Position numbers and translations under genes: made by a program
Source: Leuconostoc carnosum
GTDB lineage: Bacteria; Bacillota; Bacilli; Lactobacillales; Lactobacillaceae
Length of the DNA: 64,000 bases
Direction of reading: 5' to 3'
Assembly: GCF_014207505.1 (NCBI RefSeq)
Contig: NZ_JACHGL010000003.1
Location: forward strand, 124,001 to 188,000
The notes under the pieces: model-generated
The model's database searches: none
What the model was told of the DNA's origin: nothing
Seen by the model: only the letters and a program-made list of their open reading frames with translations
Shown: positions 36,403 through 45,938 of the stretch, in pieces
How positions within the stretch are numbered: position 1 is the stretch's first letter
Layout: each line of letters starts with the position of its first letter

Positions 36403-37139
36403 TTTATGTCCTCAAATTGCTTTCTCGTGCCGTTAAACACGCTTGTTGGCATTTTAATGGCTTTCAACCCTGTACCAATGGTGTGATCTTCACTATATTG
36501 AATAAATTGATTCTCCTTTGCTGTATTCTTGAGATTATCTTCAACAAGCCAGTACTTCGTCTTCGAAATAACGGTGCTCAATCTTTTTTGCACGTCCGGC
36601 GTTGTGTAAATAATCGCTGATTTATTGTAATGGTCATTAAGAATTGTAATCAATTCAGCTAAACGCTCCTTGTCTGATCGCGTCGATACTTGCCTTGAAG
36701 CCACAGAAATAGCAATTGGTAGCTGTCCTACTTGATTGCCCACATGATTAATCAAATATTGCGCTTGTGTGGACGCATCTGTCGTTGAATCATATGTTTG
36801 CAGCGTACCCACTTTTAAACTAGCTGCTTCCGCACGTTTATAACTAGTTTGATAATTATCTTCGGTAAATGAATCACCAGTCGTGGCAGCTATATAAGCA
36901 AAATTAATCCCGTTATTAGCTAAATTAGAATAATCAACATAGCTTGATGGCTGATTAATAGCCACTCCCTGCATTGAAAATCCAGCAGGTGTCGCGTCAG
37001 AATTCACAACAGCTGGCTTAGTAAAGATCCAGACAGAAAAAGAACTTATAATTCCTACTATGATAAGAAAAGAACTAAACCATGTTAAAGATTTTTTAGA
37101 TTTAATTTTTTTTGATGGCGTGTGTGCGTTGTTTGTCAT
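36399..37139 (-). CDS. GH25 lysozyme-like membrane-anchored protein lacking catalytic acids
   Basis: About 246 residues from the ATG at 37139. A basic N-terminus and one membrane segment (20-40) anchor an extracellular domain with the GH25 muramidase outline: GVAINQPSSYVDYSNLANNGINFAYIAATTGDSF, then NYQTSY and later IIYTT and KYWLVED. The catalytic positions are changed: the Asp of GIDVS is Ala60, the Glu of ATEG is Thr, and the DxE pair on the barrel is Ser-Val-Ala (145-147). It is therefore probably not an active muramidase but may bind wall glycan. Overlaps the oxidoreductase gene downstream. Confidence 0.78.
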   Translation of the reverse strand: MTNNAHTPSKKIKSKKSLTWFSSFLIIVGIISSFSVWIFTKPAVVNSDATPAGFSMQGVAINQPSSYVDYSNLANNGINFAYIAATTGDSFTEDNYQTSYKRAEAASLKVGTLQTYDSTTDASTQAQYLINHVGNQVGQLPIAISVASRQVSTRSDKERLAELITILNDHYNKSAIIYTTPDVQKRLSTVISKTKYWLVEDNLKNTAKENQFIQYSEDHTIGTGLKAIKMPTSVFNGTRKQFEDIK

Positions 37140-37298
37140 ACTTCTATTATACAAAAATTATAGGAAATTAGCGCTATAATGTCCTGGAATTTATATTAAA
37201 CTTATATCACAAATAATGAAAAAACAATAAGTTTCTATTGAAGATAGTAATTTTAAATGAGATAATAATGAAACACAACAAATATTATGGAGGCTAAA

Positions 37299-37322
37299 TT
37301 GGTTAGTTATTTGACCTTGTAA
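37299..37322 (+). CDS. possible 7-codon upstream ORF before pepS
   Basis: TTG GTT AGT TAT TTG ACC TTG TAA with GGAGG five bases before the TTG. It lies in the same frame as pepS but is closed by TAA 18 bases before the pepS ATG, which itself has no ribosome site. It could feed ribosomes to pepS by coupling, or be a remnant of an earlier N-terminus. Confidence 0.3.
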   Translation: MVSYLTL

Positions 37323-37340
37323 CTACCATACATTATAATC

Positions 37341-38570
37341 ATGTCACTTGAAACCAAATTAAATCAGTACGCCCAACTCATTATTAAACGTGGCGTTAAC
37401 GTCCAACCTGGGCAAACAATTATTTTATATGCCGCTGTTGATGAAGCTTATTTCGCACGTAAAGTCGTTAACGCAGCTTATGCAGCCGGCGCAAGGGAGG
37501 TCGTTGTTGAGTGGTCAGATCAGCAAATTGACAAAGACTTCTTATCTCACGCGCCCATTGAACGATTAGAATATGTCCCTAAATATGAGATAGACAAAGC
37601 TAATACACTCATGGATAATTTTGCCTCACGCATTTCTTTACTCTCACAAGATCCAGATGGATTAGCCACTGTTGATTCCAAACGACTATCTACTTACTTA
37701 AAAACGAAACAAAAAGCGCTAAGTCGTGTTCGTGAGGCAACTATGAAAGACGACATTTCATGGCTAGTTGTCGCTGCTGCTGGACGCGCTTGGGCTGAAA
37801 AAGTGTTTCCAGATTTGCATGGCGAAGCTGCTGTTCAACGGTTATGGGAAGAAATATTAAAAGATGTGCGTATTGATGATAATTCAGATGCACTTGAAAA
37901 TTGGCAAGCTCATATTACAACTTTGCAAGAAAAAGCAGACTGGCTAACTTCGCAAAACTTTAAAGCATTACACTATAAAAATAGTCAATCAGATTTCACA
38001 ATTGGTTTAGCCACTGGACATATTTGGGAGGCTGCTATCTCGTCCGATAAAGCAGGCAACACTTTTATACCAAATATGCCAACTGAAGAAGTTTTTACTG
38101 CACCTGATAATCGCAACATTAATGGTCATGTTGCAGCTACTTTACCGCTCTCTTATCAAGGTAATCTCATTGAGAATATCACATTAGATTTCAAAGATGG
38201 TAAAATCGTCAATGCATCTGCAACTAAAGGATTAGATGTGTTAAACCAAATTATTAACACCGACGACGGTGCTAAATCACTTGGCGAAGTATCATTGGTC
38301 CCAGATCCTTCCCCAATTTCACAAGGTCATGTTTTATTTTATAACACATTATTTGATGAAAATGCTTCAGATCACCTAGCTATTGGTGCCGCCTATGCCT
38401 CAAATATTATTGATGGTAAAACAACCAATCCCAAAGATCTCGCGTCTCGCGGCTGGAATATTTCAGATGTTCACGTTGATTTCATGATTGGCTCTGCTGA
38501 CATGTCAATTGATGGTATCACTCAAGATGGTGATATTATCCCTGTATTCCGTTCTGGCGATTGGGCTTAA
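37341..38570 (+). CDS. pepS: M29 family aminopeptidase PepS
   Basis: 409 residues, the length of M29 (thermophilic) aminopeptidases, metal-dependent cytoplasmic enzymes that trim N-terminal residues from peptides. Features: INVQPGQT-like VNVQPGQTIILY, WLVVAAAGRAWAEKVFPD, ATGHIWEAAISSDKAGNTFIPNMPTEEVFTAPD and the C-terminal HVDFMIGSADMSIDGI with metal ligands. The ATG at 37341 has no ribosome site and a TATAAT ends one base before it, so the initiation mode is unclear; homology supports this start. Confidence 0.93.
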   Translation: MSLETKLNQYAQLIIKRGVNVQPGQTIILYAAVDEAYFARKVVNAAYAAGAREVVVEWSDQQIDKDFLSHAPIERLEYVPKYEIDKANTLMDNFASRISLLSQDPDGLATVDSKRLSTYLKTKQKALSRVREATMKDDISWLVVAAAGRAWAEKVFPDLHGEAAVQRLWEEILKDVRIDDNSDALENWQAHITTLQEKADWLTSQNFKALHYKNSQSDFTIGLATGHIWEAAISSDKAGNTFIPNMPTEEVFTAPDNRNINGHVAATLPLSYQGNLIENITLDFKDGKIVNASATKGLDVLNQIINTDDGAKSLGEVSLVPDPSPISQGHVLFYNTLFDENASDHLAIGAAYASNIIDGKTTNPKDLASRGWNISDVHVDFMIGSADMSIDGITQDGDIIPVFRSGDWA

Positions 38571-38579
38571 TATATAATT

Positions 38580-38623
38580 AAAATGACCTGGATCTCAACA
38601 TATAATGAGATTCAGGTCATTTT
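38580..38623. terminator. bidirectional terminator between pepS and proC
   Basis: AAAATGACCTG-ATCTCA pairs with TGAGAT-CAGGTCATTTT, with A and T runs on both sides, between convergent genes. Confidence 0.88.
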
Positions 38624-38668
38624 AATTAACAAATCACTGCCAGATTTAATTGTCGATTAGTCAGAAAA

Positions 38669-39436
38669 TTATAAATGCTTGTGTTGCATCGTTGCCTTAA
38701 TAGCATGCTTAACAGCATCATCAAAATTTTCAGCATCTAGATCATCTAAACCAGCGCGTGTCGAGCCACCTGGTGAAGCCACTTTATCTTCCAATTCTTG
38801 TGCTGTAGCATCCGATGATGCTAACATCATAGCAGAACCCAACACTGTTTTCGTTGCAATATTAGTGGCTACCTCTTCTGATAACCCGTTGTTTATTCCG
38901 GCTTGTGACAATGCTTTAATATATTTAAATACAAAAGCTGGTCCAGAACCCGCTATAGCAGAGAAAATAGTAAACTGATCTTCAGATAAATCTGTACTTT
39001 CTCCCAACTTCTCAGTAAACTGTCCAAAAAGTTGTGCATTGGGCGCCATTAATTGCCCAGATGCAAATGCTATCAGTCCTTGATTAATTGCGACATTGAC
39101 ATTAGGTAGTGTACGGACAATTTCAGTTGAATGCGTGGCTTCTTGCAATTCTGATAGAGAAATACCTGCTAAGACAGAAATAATTAATTGTTGATCAAAA
39201 TGCAACTCGTTGGTAATGCGGGTTAGTTGGTTAGGTAAAAATGCTAAAACAACCACGTTACTCTCGTCAATAAGGGCTTGTGGTGACAACGCTAACACGC
39301 CCCATGTATCAGCAAGCTTACTTGCCGAACGCGGTGAAGAAACTAAAATATCAGTTGCTTGAACCCCACTTTTCAATAAGCCTTGAATCATAGCTTTTGC
39401 CATATTACCTGTTCCGATAAAACCATATTTTGTCAT
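38669..39436 (-). CDS. proC: pyrroline-5-carboxylate reductase
   Basis: 255 residues, a little short of the usual 265-280. Last step of proline synthesis. NAD(P)-binding GFIGTGNMAKAMIQGLL, and the C-terminal signature GSGPAFVFKYIKALSQAGINNGL followed by ASPGGSTRAGLDDL. No other proline gene is adjacent. AAGGAGATTAG precedes the start. Confidence 0.95.
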   Translation of the reverse strand: MTKYGFIGTGNMAKAMIQGLLKSGVQATDILVSSPRSASKLADTWGVLALSPQALIDESNVVVLAFLPNQLTRITNELHFDQQLIISVLAGISLSELQEATHSTEIVRTLPNVNVAINQGLIAFASGQLMAPNAQLFGQFTEKLGESTDLSEDQFTIFSAIAGSGPAFVFKYIKALSQAGINNGLSEEVATNIATKTVLGSAMMLASSDATAQELEDKVASPGGSTRAGLDDLDAENFDDAVKHAIKATMQHKHL

Positions 39437-39499
39437 AAACTAATCTCCTTGTTAGCAGAAAGCAAGATGTCATCATAATACCTGCTTAGTTGGTTTGGA

Positions 39500-40135
39500 T
39501 TAAATTCCTGCTAGTTTCGTATCAATCATATCCAAAACTTTATCACGTGACAGCTCATCTTCAACAAAATCAAAGCGATCACCATCAATTTGAATCTTTG
39601 GTGAACGATCATAAGCGTCAAACCAAGCATCATAACGGCGATTCAACTCTTGATAATAGTCGAATAGTTCAGGGTTCTCATCGATTTGTTCAAATGAACG
39701 CCCTCTTATTTTAATACGTGATAACATCGTTTCAAAACTAACCCGCACATGAATTAACAGGTCTGGGTTTTTAATATCAGCTACCCCATCCATTTCTGAC
39801 ATCATATTATCCACAAGTGACTTATAAATATCAACTTCTGTTTGCGTCGCACGATTAAGATCTGCTGTTAATTGAAATAATAACGCATCTTCATAAATTG
39901 AGCGATCTAAAATATTGTTTTTACCAGTTTTTTGTGCTGTTTTAATTTGTGACAAGCGCTTATTCAAAAAATAAATTTGTAATAAAAAACCATATTTTTT
40001 GGGGTTTTCGTAGAATAATGGCAAGATAGGATTGTCGCTTACACTCTCATAAAACGCCTTTGAACCGAGGTGATCTGCTAACATTTTAGTTAAACTTGTT
40101 TTGCCGGCACCAATCGTGCCCGATAATACAATCAT
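39500..40135 (-). CDS. deoxynucleoside kinase
   Basis: 211 residues of the dGK/dAK/dCK family. P-loop GTIGAGKTS (6-14), the ERS-like motif DRSIYEDALLF and the arginine lid IKIRGRSFE. It phosphorylates salvaged deoxynucleosides, as in lactobacilli that lack full de novo deoxynucleotide balance. The precise specificity (dA, dG or dC) is not determined by what can be seen here. Confidence 0.92.
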   Translation of the reverse strand: MIVLSGTIGAGKTSLTKMLADHLGSKAFYESVSDNPILPLFYENPKKYGFLLQIYFLNKRLSQIKTAQKTGKNNILDRSIYEDALLFQLTADLNRATQTEVDIYKSLVDNMMSEMDGVADIKNPDLLIHVRVSFETMLSRIKIRGRSFEQIDENPELFDYYQELNRRYDAWFDAYDRSPKIQIDGDRFDFVEDELSRDKVLDMIDTKLAGI

Positions 40136-40231
40136 TCATCTCTCCTGATTTCTTTGGATTAAGTACTTACCTAGTATATCAAAAATTAGTCTGGTTTTCA
40201 GAAATTAATCGTCTCACATATCGAAAACAAA

Positions 40232-40993
40232 CTACTTGCGAACTGTCTGTAATTGCTTCACATAAGCTTCCAATGTCAAATGATGATCTGTCATATATTT
40301 AGCATTTGTTCTACCTACATATCGAAAATGCCAAGACTCATAATCAATGCCGGTTTGCTTAATTGATTGCATGTCTTTAGGATAGCGAAGTACAAAACCA
40401 AACTCTGGTGCATGCTTAATGAGCCACTGCTGTGATTTGAATTCATCCATCTGTGCCATCAGCCCAGGGTATTTAGCTATAGCATCGTTACCAGCTAAAT
40501 CTACTGCTAAACCAGTATGATGTTCAGAAGACCCTGGTGTCTGAATGACAGACTGCGTTAACTTGGTTGCGGCTGATTTATCCATGCCGTTAGCTTCATT
40601 TTGAGTAATTGAATTTTGATAAACTTTTGTTTGGTAATCAATTGACCGGTATGCTGACACGAGTGTCGTTGCATAGCCTGCTTGCTTAGCAGCTTCACGA
40701 AATGCTGCTAGTGGTTTCTCAATGCGAATATCCATTTGTTTATCATCAACCGTAACCTTACTAAAAGTCATTTCAGTTGTGATGGGGTGTTGCTTGTTAA
40801 CTAATTTTAATTGCCAATCGTTAACTTTAGCACCTTTTGGTAATTGTTTTTGCGCTGCTATTTGTTTTTTTGGTATATTATTTTGTGTTACACTACGGTC
40901 TGAACGATTTTTTGATGATTGATTCAAACCATACATTACCCCAACAGCAACTATTAATAAACCCAAAAAAATAACCCAACCCTTACGCATCAT
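40232..40993 (-). CDS. VanY/LdcB-type D-alanyl-D-alanine carboxypeptidase
   Basis: 253 residues: N-terminal membrane anchor (about 4-24), a linker, then an M15B peptidase domain. Zinc site: SSEHHTGLAVDLAG supplies the first His and Asp, and SWHFRYVG supplies the last His. ATTLVSAYRSIDYQTKVYQN precedes it. It trims D-Ala or pentapeptides of the cell wall outside the membrane. Whether it acts as DD- or LD-carboxypeptidase is open. Confidence 0.92.
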   Translation of the reverse strand: MMRKGWVIFLGLLIVAVGVMYGLNQSSKNRSDRSVTQNNIPKKQIAAQKQLPKGAKVNDWQLKLVNKQHPITTEMTFSKVTVDDKQMDIRIEKPLAAFREAAKQAGYATTLVSAYRSIDYQTKVYQNSITQNEANGMDKSAATKLTQSVIQTPGSSEHHTGLAVDLAGNDAIAKYPGLMAQMDEFKSQQWLIKHAPEFGFVLRYPKDMQSIKQTGIDYESWHFRYVGRTNAKYMTDHHLTLEAYVKQLQTVRK

Positions 40994-41103
40994 TTCTATT
41001 CCCCCTGCTATTTTCTTTATTCTATCACGAATTAGTCACTAAATAAAAAATGCTAGCAGTTAACGTCAGTAACTACTATCAACAATATTATAATTTAATC
41101 AAT

Positions 41104-41130
41104 AAAAAAAGCGATATAATATTATATCGC
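41104..41130 (-). terminator. terminator after tRNA-Lys
   Basis: GCGATATAAT and ATTATATCGC form a perfect stem, followed on the minus strand by TTTTTTT. Confidence 0.85.
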
Positions 41131-41136
41131 TTGTGA

Positions 41137-41209
41137 TGGACAGCCAGGGGCTCGAACCCTGGACCCACGGATTAAGAGTCCGTTGCTCTACCAACTGAGC
41201 TAGCTGTCC
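41137..41209 (-). tRNA. tRNA-Lys(CTT)
   Basis: Cloverleaf of 73 bases: acceptor GGACAGC/GCTGTCC, D arm AGCTCAGTTGGTAGAGC, anticodon stem ACGGA/TCCGT enclosing CTCTTAA (anticodon CTT, reads AAG), T arm CAGGG-TTCGAGC-CCCTG. CCA is not encoded. The rest of this 300-base intergenic stretch holds only its terminator and unremarkable AT-rich sequence. Confidence 0.95.
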
Positions 41210-41295
41210 ATTTTGCTGCTTTCACAACAAAAAATATCATACCATAGATTAATAAGATATACAATACTTTATACGCAAACCCTCAATAAAGTTGA

Positions 41296-42291
41296 TTAGT
41301 TCTTATCGTCATATCCTTTAGGATGACTTTGATGCCAATTCCAAGCTGTTTTGATAATATCTTGAACATTATCATACTTCGGTGCCCACCCAAGAATATC
41401 ACGTGCCTTATCTGAATTAGCAATCAATATATCTGGATCACCAGCACGACGTGGACCAATCCTAGATGGAATGGCTACACCTGTGGCAGTACGCGCTGAT
41501 TCAACCATTTCTTTAACAGAAAATCCTGTGGCAGAACCTAAATTGAATTGATTAGAATCGTTACCATCAGCTAAGTATTTTAAGGCCCGCAAATGTGCAT
41601 CAGCCAAGTCAAGCACATGAACGTAATCACGCACATTGAAGCCGTCAGGTGTATTATAGTCATCGCCAAACATTTCAATATAGTCACGTTGACCCAACGC
41701 TGCTTGCAAAATAATAGGTACCAAATGCGTCTCTGGTGTGTGATCCTCACCAATTGATGCATCTTCAGCTGCACCAGCAACGTTAAAGTAACGCAAAGCT
41801 ACCCATTTAATGCCATCAGCTAAATCAGACCAAGCCATAATTTTTTCCATCATTAACTTTGATTCACCATAAGGGTTAATGGGATTTTGTGGGTCTGTTT
41901 CCTTAATCGGAATATTAACTGGATTACCATAAGTTGCTGCAGTAGAAGAGAAGACAATTTGCTTGACATTATGATCATTCATAACTTCAAGCAATGTTAT
42001 CATACCACTCGTATTATTATCAAAATATTTTAATGGATTAGCAACTGATTCAGGCACAATAGAAAATGCTGCAAAATGAACAACCTGTTCGATATTTTCC
42101 TGATCAAAAACCGCTGATAAAGCATCTTTATCACGAATATCAACTTGATAAAATTTTGCCTTAGGATTAACCGCTGCACGATGTCCAGTGAAAAGTGCAT
42201 CAACCACAACCACATCACGTCCAGCTTCAACTAACGTTTTGACCATGTGTGACCCGATATAACCGGCGCCACCTAATACTAATACTGACAT
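41296..42291 (-). CDS. galE: UDP-glucose 4-epimerase
   Basis: 331 residues from [15 protein letters not shown] at 42291 (an ATG three bases earlier is equivalent). Extended SDR enzyme with GxxGxxG at the N-terminus, FSSTAATYG, and the catalytic [10 protein letters not shown]. Interconverts UDP-glucose and UDP-galactose for galactose use and exopolysaccharide or wall sugar supply. It stands alone, away from other Leloir genes. Confidence 0.96.
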   Translation of the reverse strand: MSVLVLGGAGYIGSHMVKTLVEAGRDVVVVDALFTGHRAAVNPKAKFYQVDIRDKDALSAVFDQENIEQVVHFAAFSIVPESVANPLKYFDNNTSGMITLLEVMNDHNVKQIVFSSTAATYGNPVNIPIKETDPQNPINPYGESKLMMEKIMAWSDLADGIKWVALRYFNVAGAAEDASIGEDHTPETHLVPIILQAALGQRDYIEMFGDDYNTPDGFNVRDYVHVLDLADAHLRALKYLADGNDSNQFNLGSATGFSVKEMVESARTATGVAIPSRIGPRRAGDPDILIANSDKARDILGWAPKYDNVQDIIKTAWNWHQSHPKGYDDKN

Positions 42292-42348
42292 CATTCTTTC
42301 CTCTAACCACTATTATATCAAAAATTAACTATGTTTAACGTAACTTAT

Positions 42349-43089
42349 TCAAGTAGCTGTATTATCACGCCACTCAAATTCAGCTTCAGCACTAACAACA
42401 TCGCCAACCATGATACGATGTTTACTATAATTATCACCAAGATTTACTTGAGATTTAATATTATGTCCTAAACGAACCTCATTTTCAAATTTCAAATTGA
42501 TATAGGTCATTTCGTGCGTTAATAGATAGTCAGGTGCGATTACATCTTGCATCCACTCAAAATACTTAGAATTATTAACATGCTTATTGGCATCAATATC
42601 AAGAAACCGCACATGATAATCATTTTCTTCAAAAGGCTCATCATGCCCAATTTGTGCTGGATTTGGAATACGTGGAATTTTTTTTACTTTTTCAGCTTGA
42701 TATTTCTCGATAATATCTTGCGGTAAACGAGCCATCTTACGATTCTCAATATCTATCATTGCCCAAATAGAATCGACACGTATAATTTCTTGATCATTTT
42801 TATCCAAAAACAAAAATGGTCGTCGTACAAAAAACGGATTGTATTTAGCAGCACAAGTTTGTATTTTAATGTTCTCATTAATTTTTGGACGACGTAAAAT
42901 ATTGACTTCGTATTGTAAGATAACCCAACCTAACCCGCGTTCCAAATGGAAGTCTTGTCCAACGCCAAGATCGTCACTCTGATTCTTTGAAGCTAAAACT
43001 GCCCAATTTAGAATCATAGGTAATGATAGTTTGCCAGTTGTATCCGCTTCATAATACTCTACTTGTCGTTGAATTTCGTATGTCTGCAT
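42349..43089 (-). CDS. acyl-ACP thioesterase
   Basis: 246 residues from MQTYEIQRQVEYYEAD at 43089 (AAGGGAT upstream). Two hotdog-type repeats of the FatA/FatB-like family: LSLPMILNWAVLASKNQSDDLGVG in the first, and VRFLDIDANKHVNNSKYFEWMQD in the second with the Asn/His catalytic region. It releases fatty acids from ACP, possibly adjusting chain-length distribution. 43 bases after rsmI. Confidence 0.9.
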   Translation of the reverse strand: MQTYEIQRQVEYYEADTTGKLSLPMILNWAVLASKNQSDDLGVGQDFHLERGLGWVILQYEVNILRRPKINENIKIQTCAAKYNPFFVRRPFLFLDKNDQEIIRVDSIWAMIDIENRKMARLPQDIIEKYQAEKVKKIPRIPNPAQIGHDEPFEENDYHVRFLDIDANKHVNNSKYFEWMQDVIAPDYLLTHEMTYINLKFENEVRLGHNIKSQVNLGDNYSKHRIMVGDVVSAEAEFEWRDNTAT

Positions 43090-43131
43090 GTTATCCCTTT
43101 CCAAGCATCCCCAAATAAGCTTTGTAACAGC

Positions 43132-44007
43132 TTAACTTAAACCATGATAATCAGCATAAACGGCTTGTCGCGCTAAGCCACGTGTTTTAGCGATTTGCTT
43201 AATTGCAGCATTTGGTTTTAATCCCTTAGCGATCAATTCCTCTACTGCTTCTTGTACAGACAAAAATATTTCATCCTCTGGCGCTTCAGGTAATATTTCT
43301 TCAGTAGTACCTGCAATCATAACAACGAATTCACCACGAATTTCATTATTTTTGGCCCATACAGCAAGTTCTTCAACACTACCACGCAAAAACTCTTCAT
43401 ATCGCTTTGTTAATTCACGAGCTAACACAACCTGACGATCATTCCCCATGACTTTTTGAATATTTTCCAAGGTTTTCTTTAATCGATGTGGTGCTTCATA
43501 AAAAATAACGGTATCACGCATTGTGGATAACTGTTGTAATTCTACGAGTTGTTCACTGTTTTTACGTTGTAAAAAGCCGTAGAAATAAAATGGTTGTGGT
43601 ACCAGCCCACTAGCAATTAGAGCTGTGACACCAGCAGTTGCTCCAGGAATCGGCACAACTGTTAACTCATTTTCAACCGCTGCTGCTACCAATTCTTTGC
43701 CTGGGTCAGAAATAGAGGGCATGCCAGCATCACTGACTTGCGCAAGACTTTTACCATTTTGCAGGTCAGCAATTAATCCAGGAATTTTAGCCTGCCAATT
43801 ATGTTCATGAAAACTAGTCTGTTTCGTATTAATACCAAAATAATTGAGTAACTGTTGTGTATGACGTGTATCTTCAGCTGCAATCAAATCAACAGTACGC
43901 AACGTTTCCACTGCTCGTGGCGACATATCTTGTAAATTACCAATAGGTGTTGGTACTAAAAACAACGTCCCTGTTTCACGTTGTTGAAAACTTTTTTGTT
44001 GTTGCAC
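43132..44007 (-). CDS. rsmI: 16S rRNA (cytidine-1402-2'-O)-methyltransferase
   Basis: 291 residues. TIM-like tetrapyrrole methylase fold: GTLFLVPTPIGNLQDMSPRAVETL, LIAAEDTRHTQQLL, QVSDAGMPSISDPG, VPIPGATAGVTALIASGL and YEAPHRL. It begins one base after holB ends. In many Firmicutes yabA, yabB and ricT lie between holB and this gene; here they do not. Confidence 0.97.
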   Translation of the reverse strand: MQQQKSFQQRETGTLFLVPTPIGNLQDMSPRAVETLRTVDLIAAEDTRHTQQLLNYFGINTKQTSFHEHNWQAKIPGLIADLQNGKSLAQVSDAGMPSISDPGKELVAAAVENELTVVPIPGATAGVTALIASGLVPQPFYFYGFLQRKNSEQLVELQQLSTMRDTVIFYEAPHRLKKTLENIQKVMGNDRQVVLARELTKRYEEFLRGSVEELAVWAKNNEIRGEFVVMIAGTTEEILPEAPEDEIFLSVQEAVEELIAKGLKPNAAIKQIAKTRGLARQAVYADYHGLS

Positions 44008-44008
44008 A

Positions 44009-44932
44009 TCATTCTCCTAACGCAAGTGTTGTATCCAATACTATCTTCTCTAATCGTGTCTGTAACGACACATTAATTTTCCGTAAATGATCATCTGAAA
44101 AAATCGCATCACTGGCTTGAACGAGCTGTTGATTGGTATAATGTTGAAGCAATGTTTTATATAGACCCACTAGTTTTGGAAACATGAGCTGCTCATCTGG
44201 TACTTGTCCAAAAACAACAGTATCACGGGACAGTTGATGTAACCATTCCAAAAATAATTCTTGTTGTTTTTCTTCTTTCAACTGATCAATCAATTGTAAC
44301 TGAACATATGCAAAAGACTCAATACGTCGCTGCATCATTAACTCAAACCACTTAAACAATAGTAACTGTGTTTTTTTTCGCCAATCATTATCGACTATAT
44401 CATCACTATCATCAATTGGTATTTCCGGTAGTAGATGAACAATTTGTGCTCGTGATTGAATTGTTTTCAAAACATCGTTAACGTTTTCTGCAAGCATCAC
44501 GATCAATTGTGGACCAGCTGGTTCTTCAATAAACTTCAACAAAGCATTGCCCGATGCGCCACTAAGTGTTTCAACAGCATCAAACACGAAGACTTTACGT
44601 TGACTTTCCTGTGTTGTTGTCACAAAGTCTGGCGTTAAATTACGAATTTGTTCAACTTTCCAAACACGTCTTGTCCCATGTCCACTTTTCGGTAAACTAG
44701 GTTGTGTTATTTTAACATCAGGATGCTCATTTTTTTCAATTCTGATAGCATTAAGGCCGCTATCCCCAACAATTTGCCAAGCTAAATAACGTGAAAAAGC
44801 CAGTTTTTTCGGCTGGCTCGGTCCCACAAATAAATATAAATGGCTTAATTGATTGTTAGCTATAAGCTCATCAAAATGTGCCACTTGAGTTGGATAAGTG
44901 GTTTGTGATGTTTTAAAAAAATCTGGTGCCAT
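44009..44932 (-). CDS. holB: DNA polymerase III delta' subunit, zinc module absent
   Basis: 307 residues. Clamp-loader subunit. The segments SHLYLFVGPSQPKKLAFSRYLA, KVEQIRNLT, KVFVFDAVETLSGASGNALLKFIEEP and TIQSRAQIVHLLP follow the family. The P-loop is degenerate, as is usual for delta'. The four-cysteine zinc cluster normally between the P-loop region and HPD is replaced by WQIVGDSGLNAIRIEKNEHPD, with no cysteine. Overlaps darA by one base (TAATG). Confidence 0.93.
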   Translation of the reverse strand: MAPDFFKTSQTTYPTQVAHFDELIANNQLSHLYLFVGPSQPKKLAFSRYLAWQIVGDSGLNAIRIEKNEHPDVKITQPSLPKSGHGTRRVWKVEQIRNLTPDFVTTTQESQRKVFVFDAVETLSGASGNALLKFIEEPAGPQLIVMLAENVNDVLKTIQSRAQIVHLLPEIPIDDSDDIVDNDWRKKTQLLLFKWFELMMQRRIESFAYVQLQLIDQLKEEKQQELFLEWLHQLSRDTVVFGQVPDEQLMFPKLVGLYKTLLQHYTNQQLVQASDAIFSDDHLRKINVSLQTRLEKIVLDTTLALGE

Positions 44933-45261
44933 TAGAATTGATGAAATGATTCAATATTTTGTGTGAATACAGTAGCACCACCGACTTCAACTTCTATTGG
45001 GTAAGCCCCGACATGATCAGCACCAGCATCCAGACTGACTGGTGGTACCATAAACTGTTTACGTTTTTGTGATACTTTTTGAATTATATCTAATACATCT
45101 TGCATACGGTCATCTTCAATCGCAATTAAAAATGTCGTATTTCCCGAACGCAGAAAGCCACCGGAAGTTGATAAGCGTGTCGCACGAACGTTTGCTTTCA
45201 CGAAAGCATTGCTTAATTTTGATGTATCTTTATCTTGAACAATAGCTGTAATAAGTTTCAT
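44932..45261 (-). CDS. darA: cyclic-di-AMP receptor DarA/PstA (YaaQ)
   Basis: 109 residues from MKLITAIVQDKD at 45261. PII-like fold with NAFVKANVRATRLSTSGGFLRSGNTTFLI, where the ligand loop residues lie, and the C-terminal VGGATVFTQNIESFHQ. Binds c-di-AMP in other Firmicutes; partner unknown. Position between tmk and holB is conserved in the phylum. Confidence 0.93.
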   Translation of the reverse strand: MKLITAIVQDKDTSKLSNAFVKANVRATRLSTSGGFLRSGNTTFLIAIEDDRMQDVLDIIQKVSQKRKQFMVPPVSLDAGADHVGAYPIEVEVGGATVFTQNIESFHQF

Positions 45262-45264
45262 CAT

Positions 45265-45909
45265 TTACTCCTTAGGTATATCTAATGCATTGAATATCAA
45301 CGCATGCGTATCATCAATTACCTTTTCTAAAGATTGTGTCGCATCAATTATTTTAATTCTATCAGAAAATTCTCGTTGTAGTTTTAAATATGTTTGGCGA
45401 ACCGTTTGATGAAAAGACAACGCTTCTTTATCCAAACGGTCTATTTTAGACTGCCTATTTGCTTTCACACGTGCTAAACCAAGTTCAGAAGGTACATCAA
45501 GATAAATAGTCAAATCTGGTAATAACCCATCAATGGCAAATTGGTTAATCTGCCAAATATTTTCTACACCTAACCCACGGCCACCACCTTGATAAGCCAA
45601 TGAACTATCAACATAGCGGTCTGAAATAACAACTTTATTTTTTTCCAAGGCTGGTAATATAACTTCAACAAGATGTTGGCGCCGCGCAGCAGTATATAAT
45701 AGTGCCTCTGTACGGCCATCCATACCATTATCTTCAGTCGGCTGCAAAATATCGCGAATGGCTTCCGATATCGGATTACCACCTGGTTCCCGCGTCGTTA
45801 CCAAATCATCACCTAATATCGGTTTCAACTCTTCAATCAATGCTTGTAAAACACTTGTTTTACCAGCACCCTCAGGCCCTTCAAATGTAATAAATAGTGG
45901 TTTTTTCAT
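45265..45909 (-). CDS. tmk: thymidylate kinase
   Basis: 214 residues, usual length. P-loop FEGPEGAGKTS, TREPGG, the DRYVDSSLAYQGGGRGLG segment and LDVPSELGLAR. Makes dTDP from dTMP for DNA synthesis. Part of the recR-yaaL-tmk-darA-holB-rsmI operon. Confidence 0.97.
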   Translation of the reverse strand: MKKPLFITFEGPEGAGKTSVLQALIEELKPILGDDLVTTREPGGNPISEAIRDILQPTEDNGMDGRTEALLYTAARRQHLVEVILPALEKNKVVISDRYVDSSLAYQGGGRGLGVENIWQINQFAIDGLLPDLTIYLDVPSELGLARVKANRQSKIDRLDKEALSFHQTVRQTYLKLQREFSDRIKIIDATQSLEKVIDDTHALIFNALDIPKE

Positions 45910-45938
45910 GTTCTGTCCTATTTGTTGTTATAACTATA

